A DNA stretch of 64,000 bases from Sequoia sempervirens (GCA_007258455.2 VDFB02047230.1:158790635-158854634), one strand, 5' to 3'; positions 23,831-34,900 are shown, numbered from the stretch's first letter. Numbers and translations are program-made. Notes: generated by a model not told the origin, from the letters alone.

Positions 23831-25580
23831 AAGCACTTTTGACCCAGAGCTAGATGGAACCAATGAGGCTATAGTATGACTAAATTTGGACCTCACTAGA
23901 CATCTAGATCCCCTTAAGCCATCCTATCACCTTAAATCATAAATCAATTTCTTAAGGGGTCCCAATATGACAAATTTCTTAAGGGGATCAAAGAAGTTCT
24001 TAAAATTTGGTGAAGTCGCCCAAGGCAACCAAATTTAACAATAATAAGATCGTGCAAGATTATAATATGAATGAGATTTCATGATCTAGGTTGGTCAGTT
24101 GAAACAAGAGTAGATCTCAATCAACTATTCCACAAGAAAATGTTCTTCAATAACTTGCAAGTTCATTAAATATTCCAAGGGGCACCAAAACTTTATCCTA
24201 AGTTTTGTAAACCCTAAACCTTGAACTCTAAAATCTAAACCCTGAACACTAAACCATTCATTTTGTCCTACCCAGCACCTTCAAGTGAAATTTGGTTGTC
24301 TTAGGAAAATCCACCATATTTCATTCCCTTATGCCATGTAATTTTGTCATAGTATCTTACTACATGTACATCCCCTTAAGTTATCCTATTACCCTAAACC
24401 CTAAACTCTAAAGTCTAAACCCTAAACCCTAAAGCCATCATTTTTTCTTTAAAAGCTCTTAATGAAATTTGGTTTCCTTGGGAAACTTCACCAAATTTTA
24501 TTCACTTGAGCCATGTCATTTTCTCCTAGGACCTCACTAGATGTAAATCCCCTTAAGCCATCTTGTCACCCTAAATCGTAATTTGATTTCTTAAGGGGAT
24601 CAAAGAAGTTCTTAAAAGTTGGTGATCAAAGTTGCCATCATGATCTAGGTTGGTCAGTTGAAACAAGAGTAGATCTCAATCAAATATTCCACAAGAAAAT
24701 GTTCTTCACTAACTTGCAAGCTCATTAAATATTCCAAATTCTAAACCCTAAACCCTGAACTCTAAATTCTAAACCCTAAACACTAAACCATTCATTTTGT
24801 CCTACCCAAGATCTTAAAGTGAAATTTGGTAGTCTTAGGAAAATCCACCAAATTTCATTCCCTTGTGCCATTTAATTTTGTCCTAGGATCTTACTACATA
24901 TATCCCCTTAAGTTATCCTATTACCCTAAACCCTAAACTCTAAAGTCTAAACCCTAAAGCCATCATTTTTTCTTAGGCTCTTAATGAAATTTGGTTGCCT
25001 TAGGCAACTCCACCAAATTTCATTCCTTATGCCATGTAATTTTTTCCTCACGATCTTACTACATATATCTCCTTAAGTTATCCTATTACCCTAAACCCTA
25101 AACTCTAAAGTCTAAACCCTAAACCCTAAAGCCATCATTTTTTCTTAGGCTCTTAATGAAATTTGGTTGCCTTAGGCAAGTCCACCAAATTTCATTCCCT
25201 TATGCCATGTAATTTTTTCCTAGGATCTTACTACATGTAGATCCCCTTAAGCTATCCTATTACCCTAAACCCTAAACTCTAAATTATAAATCCTAAACCC
25301 TAAAACCATCATTTTTTCTTTAAAGGCTCTTAATGAAATTTGGTTGCCTTGGGCAACTTCACCAAATTTTATTCACTTGAGCCATGTCATTTTCTCCTAG
25401 GACCTCACTAGACGTAGATCCCCTTAAGCCATCTTGTCACCCTAAATCATAATTCAATTTCTTAAGGGGTTCCAATATGACATTTCTTAAGGGGATCAAA
25501 TAAGTTCTTAAAATTTCGTGATCAAAGTTGCCCAAGGCCCAACCAAATTTAACAATAATAAGATTCTGCAAGATTATACA
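23830..25580. repeat. Higher-order tandem array with CCCTAAA and CCCCTTAAG motifs
   Basis: Sub-units of about 165-175 bp start with ACCCTAAACCCTAAACTCTA at 24391, 24923, 25088 and 25262. A larger repeat of about 530-560 bp joins CATGATCTAGGTTGGTCAGT at 24080 and 24639. Conserved pieces are TGAAATTTGGTTGCCTTAGG, CCACCAAATTTCATTCCCTT, CCTAGGATCTTACTACAT, and the half-palindrome CCCCTTAAG or CTTAAGGGG. Copies differ by several percent and by indels. CCCTAAA occurs two to four times per unit, interspersed with variants, so the array is not telomeric. The CTTAAGGGG word links it to the array at 29.6-30.2 kb and to an intron of the minus-strand gene. Confidence 0.8.
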
Positions 25581-25769
25581 ATATCAATAGTTAATTGTAT
25601 CTTCATTCAAGTAACATGTGCCTTAGACATATAAATGAGGCTTACATATAATTTTATCATTTGTATTCAACTATTTAATGCCATTTATATTGAATGGTTT
25701 AAAGGTATTTCCTAAACATGTATCTTACATCTTGAAATTACAAATCTAATGCAGTTCACTCATATCTAA

Positions 25770-26120
25770 AGACTCATGATCCATTCAATAATATTCTAAT
25801 CCACCTCCACGCATCCATCTCCAACACCTTCACCTCCACCTCCACCCACTCCACCTCGTAACCCCCCACCTCCACCACCTGAAATCAATGAACATGCTCG
25901 TTTGCAAGCACAAATCAATGCTTCTACTAGAACCATCCAAGATCAAATCAACATTATTCAAAATGAAGAATATGTCGCACCTCCTATGAGGATGTTTGCA
26001 TCTAGGATGCAAAACCTTGTTGATGTTGTTAGGGCTATGGATGGGATCGTAGATGAGCATCAACAATGGCTAGAGGAGAGGAAAACTCCTGATTTTGAAA
26101 AGGAAAACACAAAGAAATGA
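25770..26120 (+). pseudogene. Partial duplicate of the first exon of the 26.75-29.08 kb gene
   Basis: Encodes a Pro-rich stretch (PPPPPTPPRNPPPPPPEIN), then a helix-rich segment (LQAQINASTRTIQDQINIIQ, MRMFASRMQNLVDVVRAMDG, VDEHQQWLEERK), and ends at a TGA at 26118. This parallels residues 1-120 of the neighbouring gene (PPP..., LQNQINAMQSQ, VRCFAFAMQNIVDAIRMINS, LDRHRRDREQ). The ATG region is also recognisable but frameshifted. It is a tandem copy lacking the rest of the gene. Confidence 0.7.
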
Positions 26121-26355
26121 AGATCTATGCAGTAGAGAGCCATAATAGTTTATAAATTAAAACAATGATCTTAAATAGTGACATGGATTTATGAATTTAT
26201 GAATTTGGTGACATGGATTTATGATATTTTTAGTGACATGGATTTATGAATTTGGTGGAATTTATGAACTTATAATGAATAGTATATAATAGTATATATT
26301 TTATGACTATCTACTTGATCATGATTTCTCCTGCTGAAAAATTGTAATATATATG

Positions 26356-26370
26356 TGTGTGTGTGTGTTA
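26356..26370. repeat. (TG)n microsatellite
   Basis: Short GTGTGTGTGTGTGTT run following ATATAT in the spacer between the two first-exon copies. Confidence 0.8.
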
Positions 26371-26752
26371 GACATAAAATGAGCTTTTGTGAATGTTTCA
26401 AGCTTATTGTTTAGTATGTATGTGCATGTACTAAAAATTTGCATATATAGTTCTTAAATTTTGAAATTTATATGTATGTACATAGTTTAGTTTAATGATT
26501 TGTACGCATGTAAATTATGCATCATATTTTTTATTTTAAATGTACATGTACATACATTTAATTTTGAATTTTGTATGGACATGCTCTTGAGTTGAACAAT
26601 CAATGTATATATATGTGTGTTTCAATTAAATATATGATCTTAATACATATGTTGCTCATCCTATTTCAATTAAATATATGATCTTAATATATGTATGATC
26701 ATGGACTATTTTGTATGATTTAATGTAGGTGCACATTTATATCGAGCATATC

Positions 26753-29079
26753 ATGGATGATTTTAACATTGATGATATCATCAATCCACCACCTCAGCCA
26801 CATCCACATCCACCTCCCCCCCCTCCACCTCCACCTCCACCTCCACCTAATATGCTACATCCAGCACCTATCGCATCTGATGAGGCTTTCTTGAGAGCAT
26901 GAATAAATGATCAAGTTGCATCCTTACAAAATCAAATCAATGCTATGCAGAGTCAAGCATTGATTCCTCCACATGTGAGATGTTTTGCATTTGCGATGCA
27001 AAACATTGTTGATGCCATCAGGATGATCAATTCTGATCTTGATAGGCATCGACGAGACAGAGAACAAATGAGACAATTTTATTCTAATGGTCTCTCTTAC
27101 AAACAAATATTAGACCTTAAAATAATGAAATCCCATCTAGCCCCCTACTTTCTTGACCCCGTTACTAGACAACCCATTTCACCCAACAAATTTAGAATAT
27201 CCATGAGGTGGTGCATACATCCATAGATGAGTCCACATTTTTGGGATCGATGGTATATGGTTTTTGATAGTCCCCCACATGCTAATTGGGAGTGCCCATT
27301 GTATTTTTTGAGAAAATTGTATGTAGAGTTTGTTTTGGGGCAAAAGCCCAATTATTTTGATTTTAGATCATTTCAGGGTGTTGGTGGCGGGATGCCACAA
27401 TAGAGATTAGGGGCAAGGGTTGATCCCCAATGCCCCATGCATGCGCAACCCCTTGTTGTTGCTCCTGGTCCTCCCATTCTTGCACTTGTACATCATCAAG
27501 CTCTGGTCTCAACATTAGGTTCCCTTAGTACACTCGCAGGAGACCTTGATCAGCACGCTTCTGCAATAGCGAGTGGGGAGCATAGAGACGATGATGATGA
27601 TGGAGGATTTTTTGATGGAGCTGGTCTAAGTACCGCTCCAGGAGTGTCAAGGCCTATCCCCCATATATGTACTAGTTGTCATCAAGTATGCTATGGACCT
27701 GATCAGGCCACACCTAGTTCAAGTGGACGGGGAGATTCTGGTGGTTCATCTGGTCGCATCAGTTCATTTGTAGAGTTCCTCATAGCAGAACATCACCTTG
27801 AGGACACTATAACACAAGTATAAATATGCATCTTGATGTACATTCATTTTATAAGAATTTTGATGGTTGTATATATCAAAGAAAAGTCTGCAATACATTT
27901 TAACAATCAAATTGTTTGGTGTACAGATGACACTAACGATGCAAGGGAAATCATCTATTCCACAAGTACATTCATTGACACCTGTCATACTTGGCAACCC
28001 TTATGGGGTATTTTGATTTCAATTTTTAAAATTATATATGAAATCGTAAATTATTTAACTTGAGTTTTAAATTTATAATTGAATCACATATATGTTTCAA
28101 ATATTTATGTTGGTTTAGGTGAGTCAATCGACATCCACGTTGATTCCTCCTAAGGGATTTTCAAGCACTCCTCCACTATCGAGCATCATAGATCAGGGGT
28201 AGGTACATTCATATTGTAAATTTGTTTAAAGTTTACATTAGTATAGTTACAATTTTATGAGTTTTGAATTCACTAGATATATGAAAGCATGCATGTACAC
28301 TTGTAAATATTATAAGCATTAAATGTCTATGTACATGTATGTCTAGGTTGATACCACAATAAGAATGGGCATTGGGCAAACATTTGATGTTGTAGTTACT
28401 CGTGAGGCCACTGATTTCCAGGTTGTTTACAAAACTTTCTACACAAAATTTGCAAACTTGATATATATATATATATAAACCTAATTCAATTGTACATGCT
28501 TTAATTTTGATCTTGTAGGACTTTGTTAGTGCAACTTTCAACCCTGACCCATACATAGTTACACCACCAGGAGGACATGTAGAGCAGGTTCCAGATCAAA
28601 TGGTAATTTAATTTTTTTATTATATTTAAAGTCAATTGTTATATTTAAAGTCAATTATAAATTTTAAATTGAATATATACATAATATGAGATTTTTACAT
28701 ATTCTTTTTCTTTTATAGTATGAGACACATCTTGTAGTTGAGCATGTATAGACAGGTCCTGGAGAAGAGCCTAGTGCACAACCTCGAAATACGGTACAAT
28801 TAAAATATGATAAATTATAAATTAAATTGAATTAAAAAAAATTAATTGTAGAGTTGTACATCTAATTTCAAATTTCTTTGTCTTGTTTATGTAGATTGAT
28901 TTAGAGAACTTAGAGGTTGCTTCAGGTGCACCAAAGCATCCAAACGTAGATATGATGGTAATTTAATTTTATGATGGATTATAAATTAAATTGCCATTAA
29001 ATCATTTTTTATTACATATAATTTCATCTTTCTCTTATACAAAGTGTTTCAGGTCATCCACATAGTCTGTATGGTGTGA
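26753..29079 (+). pseudogene. Eight-exon gene of unknown function, all introns phase 0, probably transposon-borne
   Basis: Exons: 26753-27817, 27927-28007, 28119-28202, 28347-28421, 28519-28602, 28719-28793, 28895-28957 and 29053-29079. Every intron starts GT and ends AG, and every exon is a multiple of three (355, 27, 28, 25, 28, 25, 21 and 9 codons), ending at a TGA. The protein begins MDDFNIDDIINPPP, has a run of about 14 prolines, a coiled-coil-like segment, WECPLYFLRKLYVEFVLG, an acidic DDDDDGG patch and a CTSCHQVC motif. Five in-frame stops (TGA 26900; TAG 27224, 27401, 28200, 28749) are each one C-to-T change from CGA or CAG. I do not recognise the family. It converges on the transposase-like gene, reminiscent of two-gene transposons such as MuDR; that role is inferred. 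Confidence 0.7.
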
Positions 29080-29630
29080 AGAGGTCTCTTGACTATAGAG
29101 ACAGTACATGACCTAGAAACATGTGATTTTATGTGTTATATTTGTTTATTTCATGGACTATATTTTTTGTTTCTCATGTACTCTGTTGGACTTTATTTCA
29201 TGCGCTTAATATATTGGTTTCATGCACTTAATATGTTACATAAATTATGGACTTTATTATTGTTTGAAATTTTAATTTACACATGTACATTTATGCATTT
29301 TATGTTCATAGTCAAGACATTAATATAGGACATTAATGTGAAATTTAGTGATCTCATACATGGATTGATATAGGACATTTTAATATTTATACTTTGCAAA
29401 TTTAGTGATTTCATACATGATATACATGATATGTACATTCAATAAATAGTGATAATTACTCAATGAACTTATTCAATTCACGCCAATCAATAATCAGTCA
29501 ATAAATCATAATTTACAAACAAAAGAAATCTATTTATATACCAGAAAGGATAAAATTTTAAGAAATAAACAATACCATAGAAGATTAGAGAATAAAAACA
29601 TTAATAAATACTATAAATAATAGTTCATCT
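29080..29630. other. AT-rich 3' flank, no gene seen
   Basis: T-rich sequence after the stop codon of the plus-strand gene, plausibly its 3' untranslated region and spacer. No domain content was found in the short frames here. Confidence 0.45.
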
Positions 29631-30235
29631 AACACTAATTTATAAGTTGTCAAAACAAATAATGACGTCTTGAGGGGGTGTCTAAAGGGATCATAATAGA
29701 ATGTCTTAAGGGGATGTCTTAAGGGGTTATAATATGTCTTAAGGGGATGTCTAAAGGGGTCATAATAGAACGTGTTAATTAAGAGGATGTCTAACACTAA
29801 TTTATAAGTTGTCAAAACAAATAATGACATCTTAAGGGGGTGTCTAAAGGGGTCATAATAGAACGTCTTAAGGGGATGTCTTAAGGGGTTATAATACATC
29901 TTAAGGGATGTCTAAAGGGGTCATAATAGAATGCATTAATTAAGGGGATGTCTAACACTAATTTATAAGTTGTCAAAACAAATAATGGCGTCTTAAGGGG
30001 GTGTCTAAAGGGGTCATAATAGAATGTCTTAAGGGGATGTCTAAAGGGGTCATAATAGAACGTGTTAATTAAGGGGATGTCTTAAGGGGATGTCTAAAAG
30101 GGTCATAATAGAATGTCTTAAGGGGATGTCTTAAGGGGTTATAATATGCCTAAATGGGATGTCTTAAGGGGTCTTAAGGGGGTGTCTTAAGGGGATGTAT
30201 TAAGGGGTCATAATACATCTTAAGGATATAATTGA
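29629..30235. repeat. CTTAAGGGG tandem array, 161-162-bp period
   Basis: CTAACACTAATTTATAAGTT recurs at about 29629, 29791 and 29952 (period 161-162 bp). Each unit contains several copies of TCTTAAGGGG(A/G)TGTCTAAAGG and CATAATAGAACG. After 30060 only the short CTTAAGGGGATGT word repeats. The array lies exactly between the 3' ends of two convergent genes. The same word occurs in the 23.8-25.6 kb array and in an intron of the minus-strand gene. Confidence 0.85.
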
Positions 30236-30394
30236 TTTAACAATAATGTATGCATGATATTTAGTGATTATACACATAAACATAAAGTTTCAAAGTAGGA
30301 AAACATGCATATTTAAGAAACAAAATATATAGAATATTGATTTGATACATACAAGTACATAGAGTATGTATGTACATATATGTCATCTCAAAAT

Positions 30395-30998
30395 AATGTT
30401 TACAAAATTTGGATATGCCATCTCAAGAACATCTCAAACTTGTGGCTAGAATGTAGTAGGTCTTCACACCACCTGATATCAAAAAGGTACAAGCAATATC
30501 AATGAAATCATCAAAACATACATATTTTAATTTATATAAAACTATCTATATGTACAGAACTCAAGTACCTGCATTTAAAAGTATTCCACACATTTTGTAG
30601 GTTGAATCCAGGCATCCTCTCCTTTTCATTTCAAAGTATGAGATCAATGCAATGATGGCTTTAGGATACAAAAAATGACAATAAATCAATTTTAACTATT
30701 AATGTCCAAGCAATATCAATATGTAATCAAAACATGTATTTAAATATAATTTAACTAATAATTACCTGTTTTTACCAAGTATTCCATGTTGTCTAGGTTG
30801 AATTTGCATGGATTAGATCCTTTTTGTGATTATGCCTTATGGATATATAAAAGAACAATTTAAATCAATTTCAACTAATAACACACTTGACCAATGTCGA
30901 AACATGTATTTAATGTATTTAAAAGGACAAAATAAAACTAAAACTATATTTTGTATTTACTTATTCCATTGTACCATCTGCATCCTCTCTTTTTGCAA
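30395..30998 (-). repeat. Tandem exon-plus-intron modules at the 3' end of the transposase-like gene
   Basis: On the minus strand three related blocks recur at about 30996-30957, 30835-30768 and 30630-30570. Each has GGAT..., a T-rich or AC-rich core such as TTCAACCTA.A, and TGGAATACTT or TGGAATAAG, followed by a GT donor (GTAAAT, GTAATT, GTACTT) and a diverged intron containing AAACATGTATTTAA or a variant. Spacing is about 190-220 bp. They look like small duplicated exons with their introns. Whether all are spliced cannot be told from sequence alone. Confidence 0.5.
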
Positions 30999-31199
30999 TG
31001 CATCTATGATTGCATCATGCTCTTCCATAGAAATTGACCATAGCAATTTATTTGAAGGTCTTCCATGATACCACTCTAGTTTTATATTTGTTTCCACCAC
31101 CAAATGTGAATAATGCATAATCTTTTTATGTGTTTCATAGTCTTTGAATGCAGGTAGACCATTCTTTCTTCTCAAGTATTTTCATAGCCAAGTGCCAAC

Positions 31200-31375
31200 A
31201 ACCACCACCGATCCTATCGGAAAACATGTTCAAAAACCATCATCAAATAAGTTCTCAAAATTTTCTTAAGGGGATCAAAGACTTGTTCTAAAAAATTGCT
31301 TAAGGGGATCTAAAACTTGTTATCAAAATTTGCTTAAAGAGGTGTCTTAAGGGGATCACCGTACCTGTTGGATAA
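31200..31375 (-). other. Intron carrying CCCCTTAAG repeats
   Basis: On the minus strand a GTACGG donor follows CATTATCCAACAG. Three GATCCCCTTAAG words spaced about 40-45 bp follow, then an acceptor TTTTCCGATAG before GATCGGTGG. The repeats match the word of the two large arrays. Confidence 0.55.
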
Positions 31376-31496
31376 TGAAAGCCATCATCATCTTCTCAAG
31401 GTGTTATCAACTTATATTTAGTTTCCACACAATGAGCACACCAATATTTTGTTTTTTCTTCATTCCTCTCAGGTGCAATAACAACATACACATGTC

Positions 31497-31606
31497 CTGC
31501 CAACAAAATTTGATTTAATAACTTGTGCATATCCATATAAATAATTTAGTATTACAAAATAACTTAATAAAGTGAAATAAAATGAAATAAATTGAATTAA
31601 AATTAC
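31497..31606 (-). other. Intron of the transposase-like gene
   Basis: GTAATT donor and TTGGCAG acceptor on the minus strand. Joining the flanks gives VQE-G-HVYVVIAPERNEEKT without a break, followed by YWCAHCVETKYKL. Confidence 0.75.
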
Positions 31607-33774
31607 CTTCTTGTACAAGGTCTGAAACACGGTCATAATCTTTAGATGCAAACAATTGATCATTTTCTTCAATAGTTCTTTCATATTGATTATGTGCTTC
31701 TGCAGGTGTCAACGATCTTTGCTCCCACTGTTCAACCCATTCTATATTTTTGCAACCTTCCCAATCTCCTGAGATACAAAAATAGAAAAAACATGCAAGC
31801 TCCCTTGTCCAAATAATTTATGTTCTTGTTGTCACACTCCTAAATGAATGCCATTTAGTAGATCCACTAATTGTCTCACAATCAACTCTAGATACAATGT
31901 TCTCTTCTTCCACCAACCAAAAGAATCGATGAACTGTAGAGTAATCTCCCGAACCAGGTGCAGATAATCTTCTATTACACCAATCCAAAATCTCATGTGC
32001 ATTTTTAAATTTTACTGAATCCTCGAATTTTAATTGTTCTCTAGCAAGAATTCTTTTGACACACACCAGCTCCATCATGTTCTCCTTTACCATGCCCAGC
32101 TTCAAAAAAACTCCATATATGCTGGACATTAAGTTCCTTGTGAACCCTACTTAACCAATAGAACATTCTAGCATTTTTGAACTGCCCCATACAATTATCT
32201 GACCATATGAGGTGTTCTTTCATATGGATTCCTCTTTCTCTTAAATTTCTATAAAATATACTAAAACAATATTGAACAAACTCTGATGAGTGTAACCAAT
32301 TGTCACTCAAATAAAAATGATACTCCCTCAAAACTTTTCTATCATCCTCAGTGCTATCATCTGCATGTCTATAAATAATATGGACAAGCATAGCTACTTG
32401 CATTGGATTATAATATTGAGATTGAATTTCCTCTTGCGAAGTGAGAGTATAATTCTCTGCAAAATCAACCACTGAAAGTATAGTACCAATTGGAAATGTG
32501 TTTCTACATGCGCGAAATTTCCCATCAAGCCACAAGCATGTTCAGAGTGCATGACATATTTTGGTACAATTTTATTTTTAAACTCACTCATAAATGCATG
32601 CACACTAACTTTTTTTGTAACTAAATCACAATGCTTTCCTATTTTTCCATCTTTTAAAGAATACTGAACATTCCTAAATCTTTTGACATCTACTAATTGT
32701 TGTCCAAAATCATGATCAACACTTTCATGCAAACAAATTCTTAAAAATGAAAGATTTCCACAGTTAATGCATTGTCCAAAAATACAAGAACTTAAATAAA
32801 ATAATTTATCATTAGATTTTCACAAAACAAATATGAAATAAACTCTCTTATTGCTTTAGGTGGCATATCAATACCACAATCCTATATAATCATGTTAGTA
32901 TGCAAGGTACAATGTATATATCAAAAAACATCATAAAAATAACGAAATTGAACATGTATTTTACAACAACAAGATATTCGTTGCTTATTAATTTTTACAT
33001 ACCAGGTTTACATTTTTCAAAGACCTTTGACTTATTTTAATATTACCAGGTAACACTGAATCCTACAAAATTTTCTATAAAATTGAGTTTGTGTTGTATC
33101 TAATAGGTGTTTTGGGTGAGGATCGCAAACTTTGGACCCCACCCTTAATTTTAAAACATCTCTAGCATTAGATGAAACCCTAGTATTATCATGCCAATAT
33201 TTTTTGATCAAAGATTTTATTTTTCAATTTTATATCAAACCTCGGTAGTCGTCCATTTGAAACTCCAACATTGATTGATAGGATCATTTTCTATACTTTT
33301 TGTTCTTTTTTCCACTCTTAGTAATGTTTTAGGATGCATTTTTAAAAATTCACTAATATTGCTTACCATTCTTTTATTCAAAGTTGCTTTATTAACTATA
33401 GCAGTAGTTATAGCTCTTGTTGTGTTTTTATCTTTAGATCGACTATTTTTTCCAATAGATTGAATGGCACTAGCAACAAGTAGACATAGCATGTTTTAAT
33501 GATTGATCTTTTCTTTTTGGTTTAATATAAAAGCCTAACCTTTTCATTACTTTCCTCATTTTTTGCATTCTCATCAATTGCATCATTAGTTGACATTGAA
33601 ATGCAATATTTTTACGATAAAAGAATTCGGTGTATATTCTATTCGCATGTGTTCTTATTTGCCTCCAAGAAATTTGATCAGGAAGATTATTGAAAACACC
33701 ACTTCAATTTTAAAAAGTATTTTCATTAAATTCAACATCACATTCTAGATTTTTCATCTTCATCTTTTTCATTT

Positions 33775-34010
33775 CATTTACATTGTCATCTTCATTTCAT
33801 CAACAAAGCGGTTTTCATTTTCATTTCATTAAGCGGTTTTCATTTTCATTTTCATCTTCATTTTCATCAACAAAGCAGGTTTTCATTTTTCATTTTTCAT
33901 TTTTTCATTTTCATCAACAAAGCGATTTTTATCTTCATTTTCATCAACAAAGCGGTTTTCATTTTCATTTTCATTTTCATCAAAAATACAGGTTTTTTTT
34001 TATTTTCAAG
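33775..34010 (-). repeat. In-frame GAAAATGAAAATGAAAACCG repeat (NRFVDENE)
   Basis: On the minus strand about six copies of a unit of roughly 35-45 bp built from GAAAATGAAAA and CCGCTTTGTTGATG. In one frame this reads DENENENENRFVDENEDKNR. It lies in the N-terminal acidic region of the transposase-like gene; length variants have introduced frameshifts. Confidence 0.7.
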
Positions 34011-34492
34011 AAAATGATCATTTTGATTTTCATTTGCAACAAAAGATTTTTTTTTTTGTTTTCAACAAATTCTATAAAAGTTTCATCTCTCTGAATATTG
34101 TCAATGTCAACATCATTAAGTCTAGCATCTTGTAAAACTTCTACATACAAATTTACCATTTCACTAACATGTGGATTTGAAGACGTACCTAGATTTGTGC
34201 ATATTGAAACATTCTCCATAGCATTCAAAGAGGGATTTGAAGACATAGTAGGACTTGTTTGTATAATCATATTCTTCTCCAAATTGACTCCTTGCAAATT
34301 AGCTTCATCTACAACCATGGTATCCTCAATGTTTTCATCTTCAATAGTTGTTGAATTGGTTGCTTCACCATCATTCATTGATTTCATTCTCATTCTTCTT
34401 TCTCTTTCTCTTTGTCTCTCTTTTTCTCTATTTTCTTCAACTTCTTGAGGAGTCAATGTCTTCCTTCTTTTATTACGAGCTTTATCTCCCAT

Positions 34493-34900
34493 AATTATAA
34501 AATTCTCAAGGAAAAATGAATGTTAATAGTGAAATACTTCAAAATATTCAATCCAAATTTGAAGTTGAATACCTATTAGGACAAAATTCTTCCTCTTGTG
34601 TTCCTCAAAACAAGTAGAAAACTACCACAATTCCACTTTAAAAATTGTTTTCTTCATGCCTCCTTTGAAAAATTCAATCCATATTGCAAATTGAAACCTT
34701 TTGTTCCTCTGGAAAAAAGCACAAAAATAACACAATTCCACTTCAAAAATGGTGTAGATGATGCCCCGTTTGATAAAATCAACTAAAAATCAAGTTCACC
34801 ACCTATAAATACAATAGCTTATGAAAAATAATTTACTTTTACTACTCTCAGCCGTACATGTGAAGTTGCAGACTTCACAGTAATTTTTTGTAATGTATTT
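34493..34900. other. 5' flank of the transposase-like gene
   Basis: AT-rich. Two related blocks (ACCACAATTCCACTTTAAAAA near 34624 and ACACAATTCCACTTCAAAAA near 34730) form an imperfect duplication of about 105 bp. This may be promoter or untranslated leader; no coding content was seen. Confidence 0.45.

Larger units (their letters stand above)
30957..34492 (-). pseudogene. Transposase-like gene (DFAENY / SDN..GQFK / HGKG..DGAG family), multi-exon, decayed
   Basis: Read on the minus strand. The N-terminus at 34492 is basic (MGDKARNKRRKTL, KERQRERERRMRMK), then acidic with NRFVDENE repeats. It is followed by LPDQISWRQIRTHANRIYTE (about 33690), KKYWHDNTRVSSNARDVLKL (33215) and HLLDTTQTQFY. A Cys segment CIFGQCINCGN lies near 32785-32755. 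The core has LSVVDFAENY (about 32460), NEIQS-like EEIQSQYYNP, WSDNCMGQFKNA (about 32190), SFFEAGHGKGEHDGAG (32100-32060) and VKRILA. The acidic residues of DFAENY and WSDN are candidate DDE catalytic residues. From memory, a widespread uncharacterised animal and plant repeat family shares these motifs. One intron is firm: 31497-31606, exon reading VQEG/HVYVVIAP. Frameshifts near 33480, 32530 and 32070 and several stops make this copy inactive. Confidence 0.75.

Noticed and set aside
24200..25300. Possible interstitial telomere
   Set aside because: CCCTAAA never occurs in runs of more than a few units and is embedded in a 170-bp complex repeat, so it is not a telomeric array.
29585..29899. Minus-strand frame with repeated YYDPFRHPLK units
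   Set aside because: It is a by-product of the 161-bp CTTAAGGGG array. The frame is not kept in the rest of the array and has no start context.
29629..30235. CRISPR-like regular spacing
   Set aside because: The repeats are contiguous and the intervening sequences are themselves repeated. The organism is a plant; no cas genes are present.
34098..34448. Plus-strand 116-codon Ser/Phe-rich frame
   Set aside because: It is antisense to the N-terminal exon of the transposase-like gene, which has the more plausible composition and continues in downstream exons.
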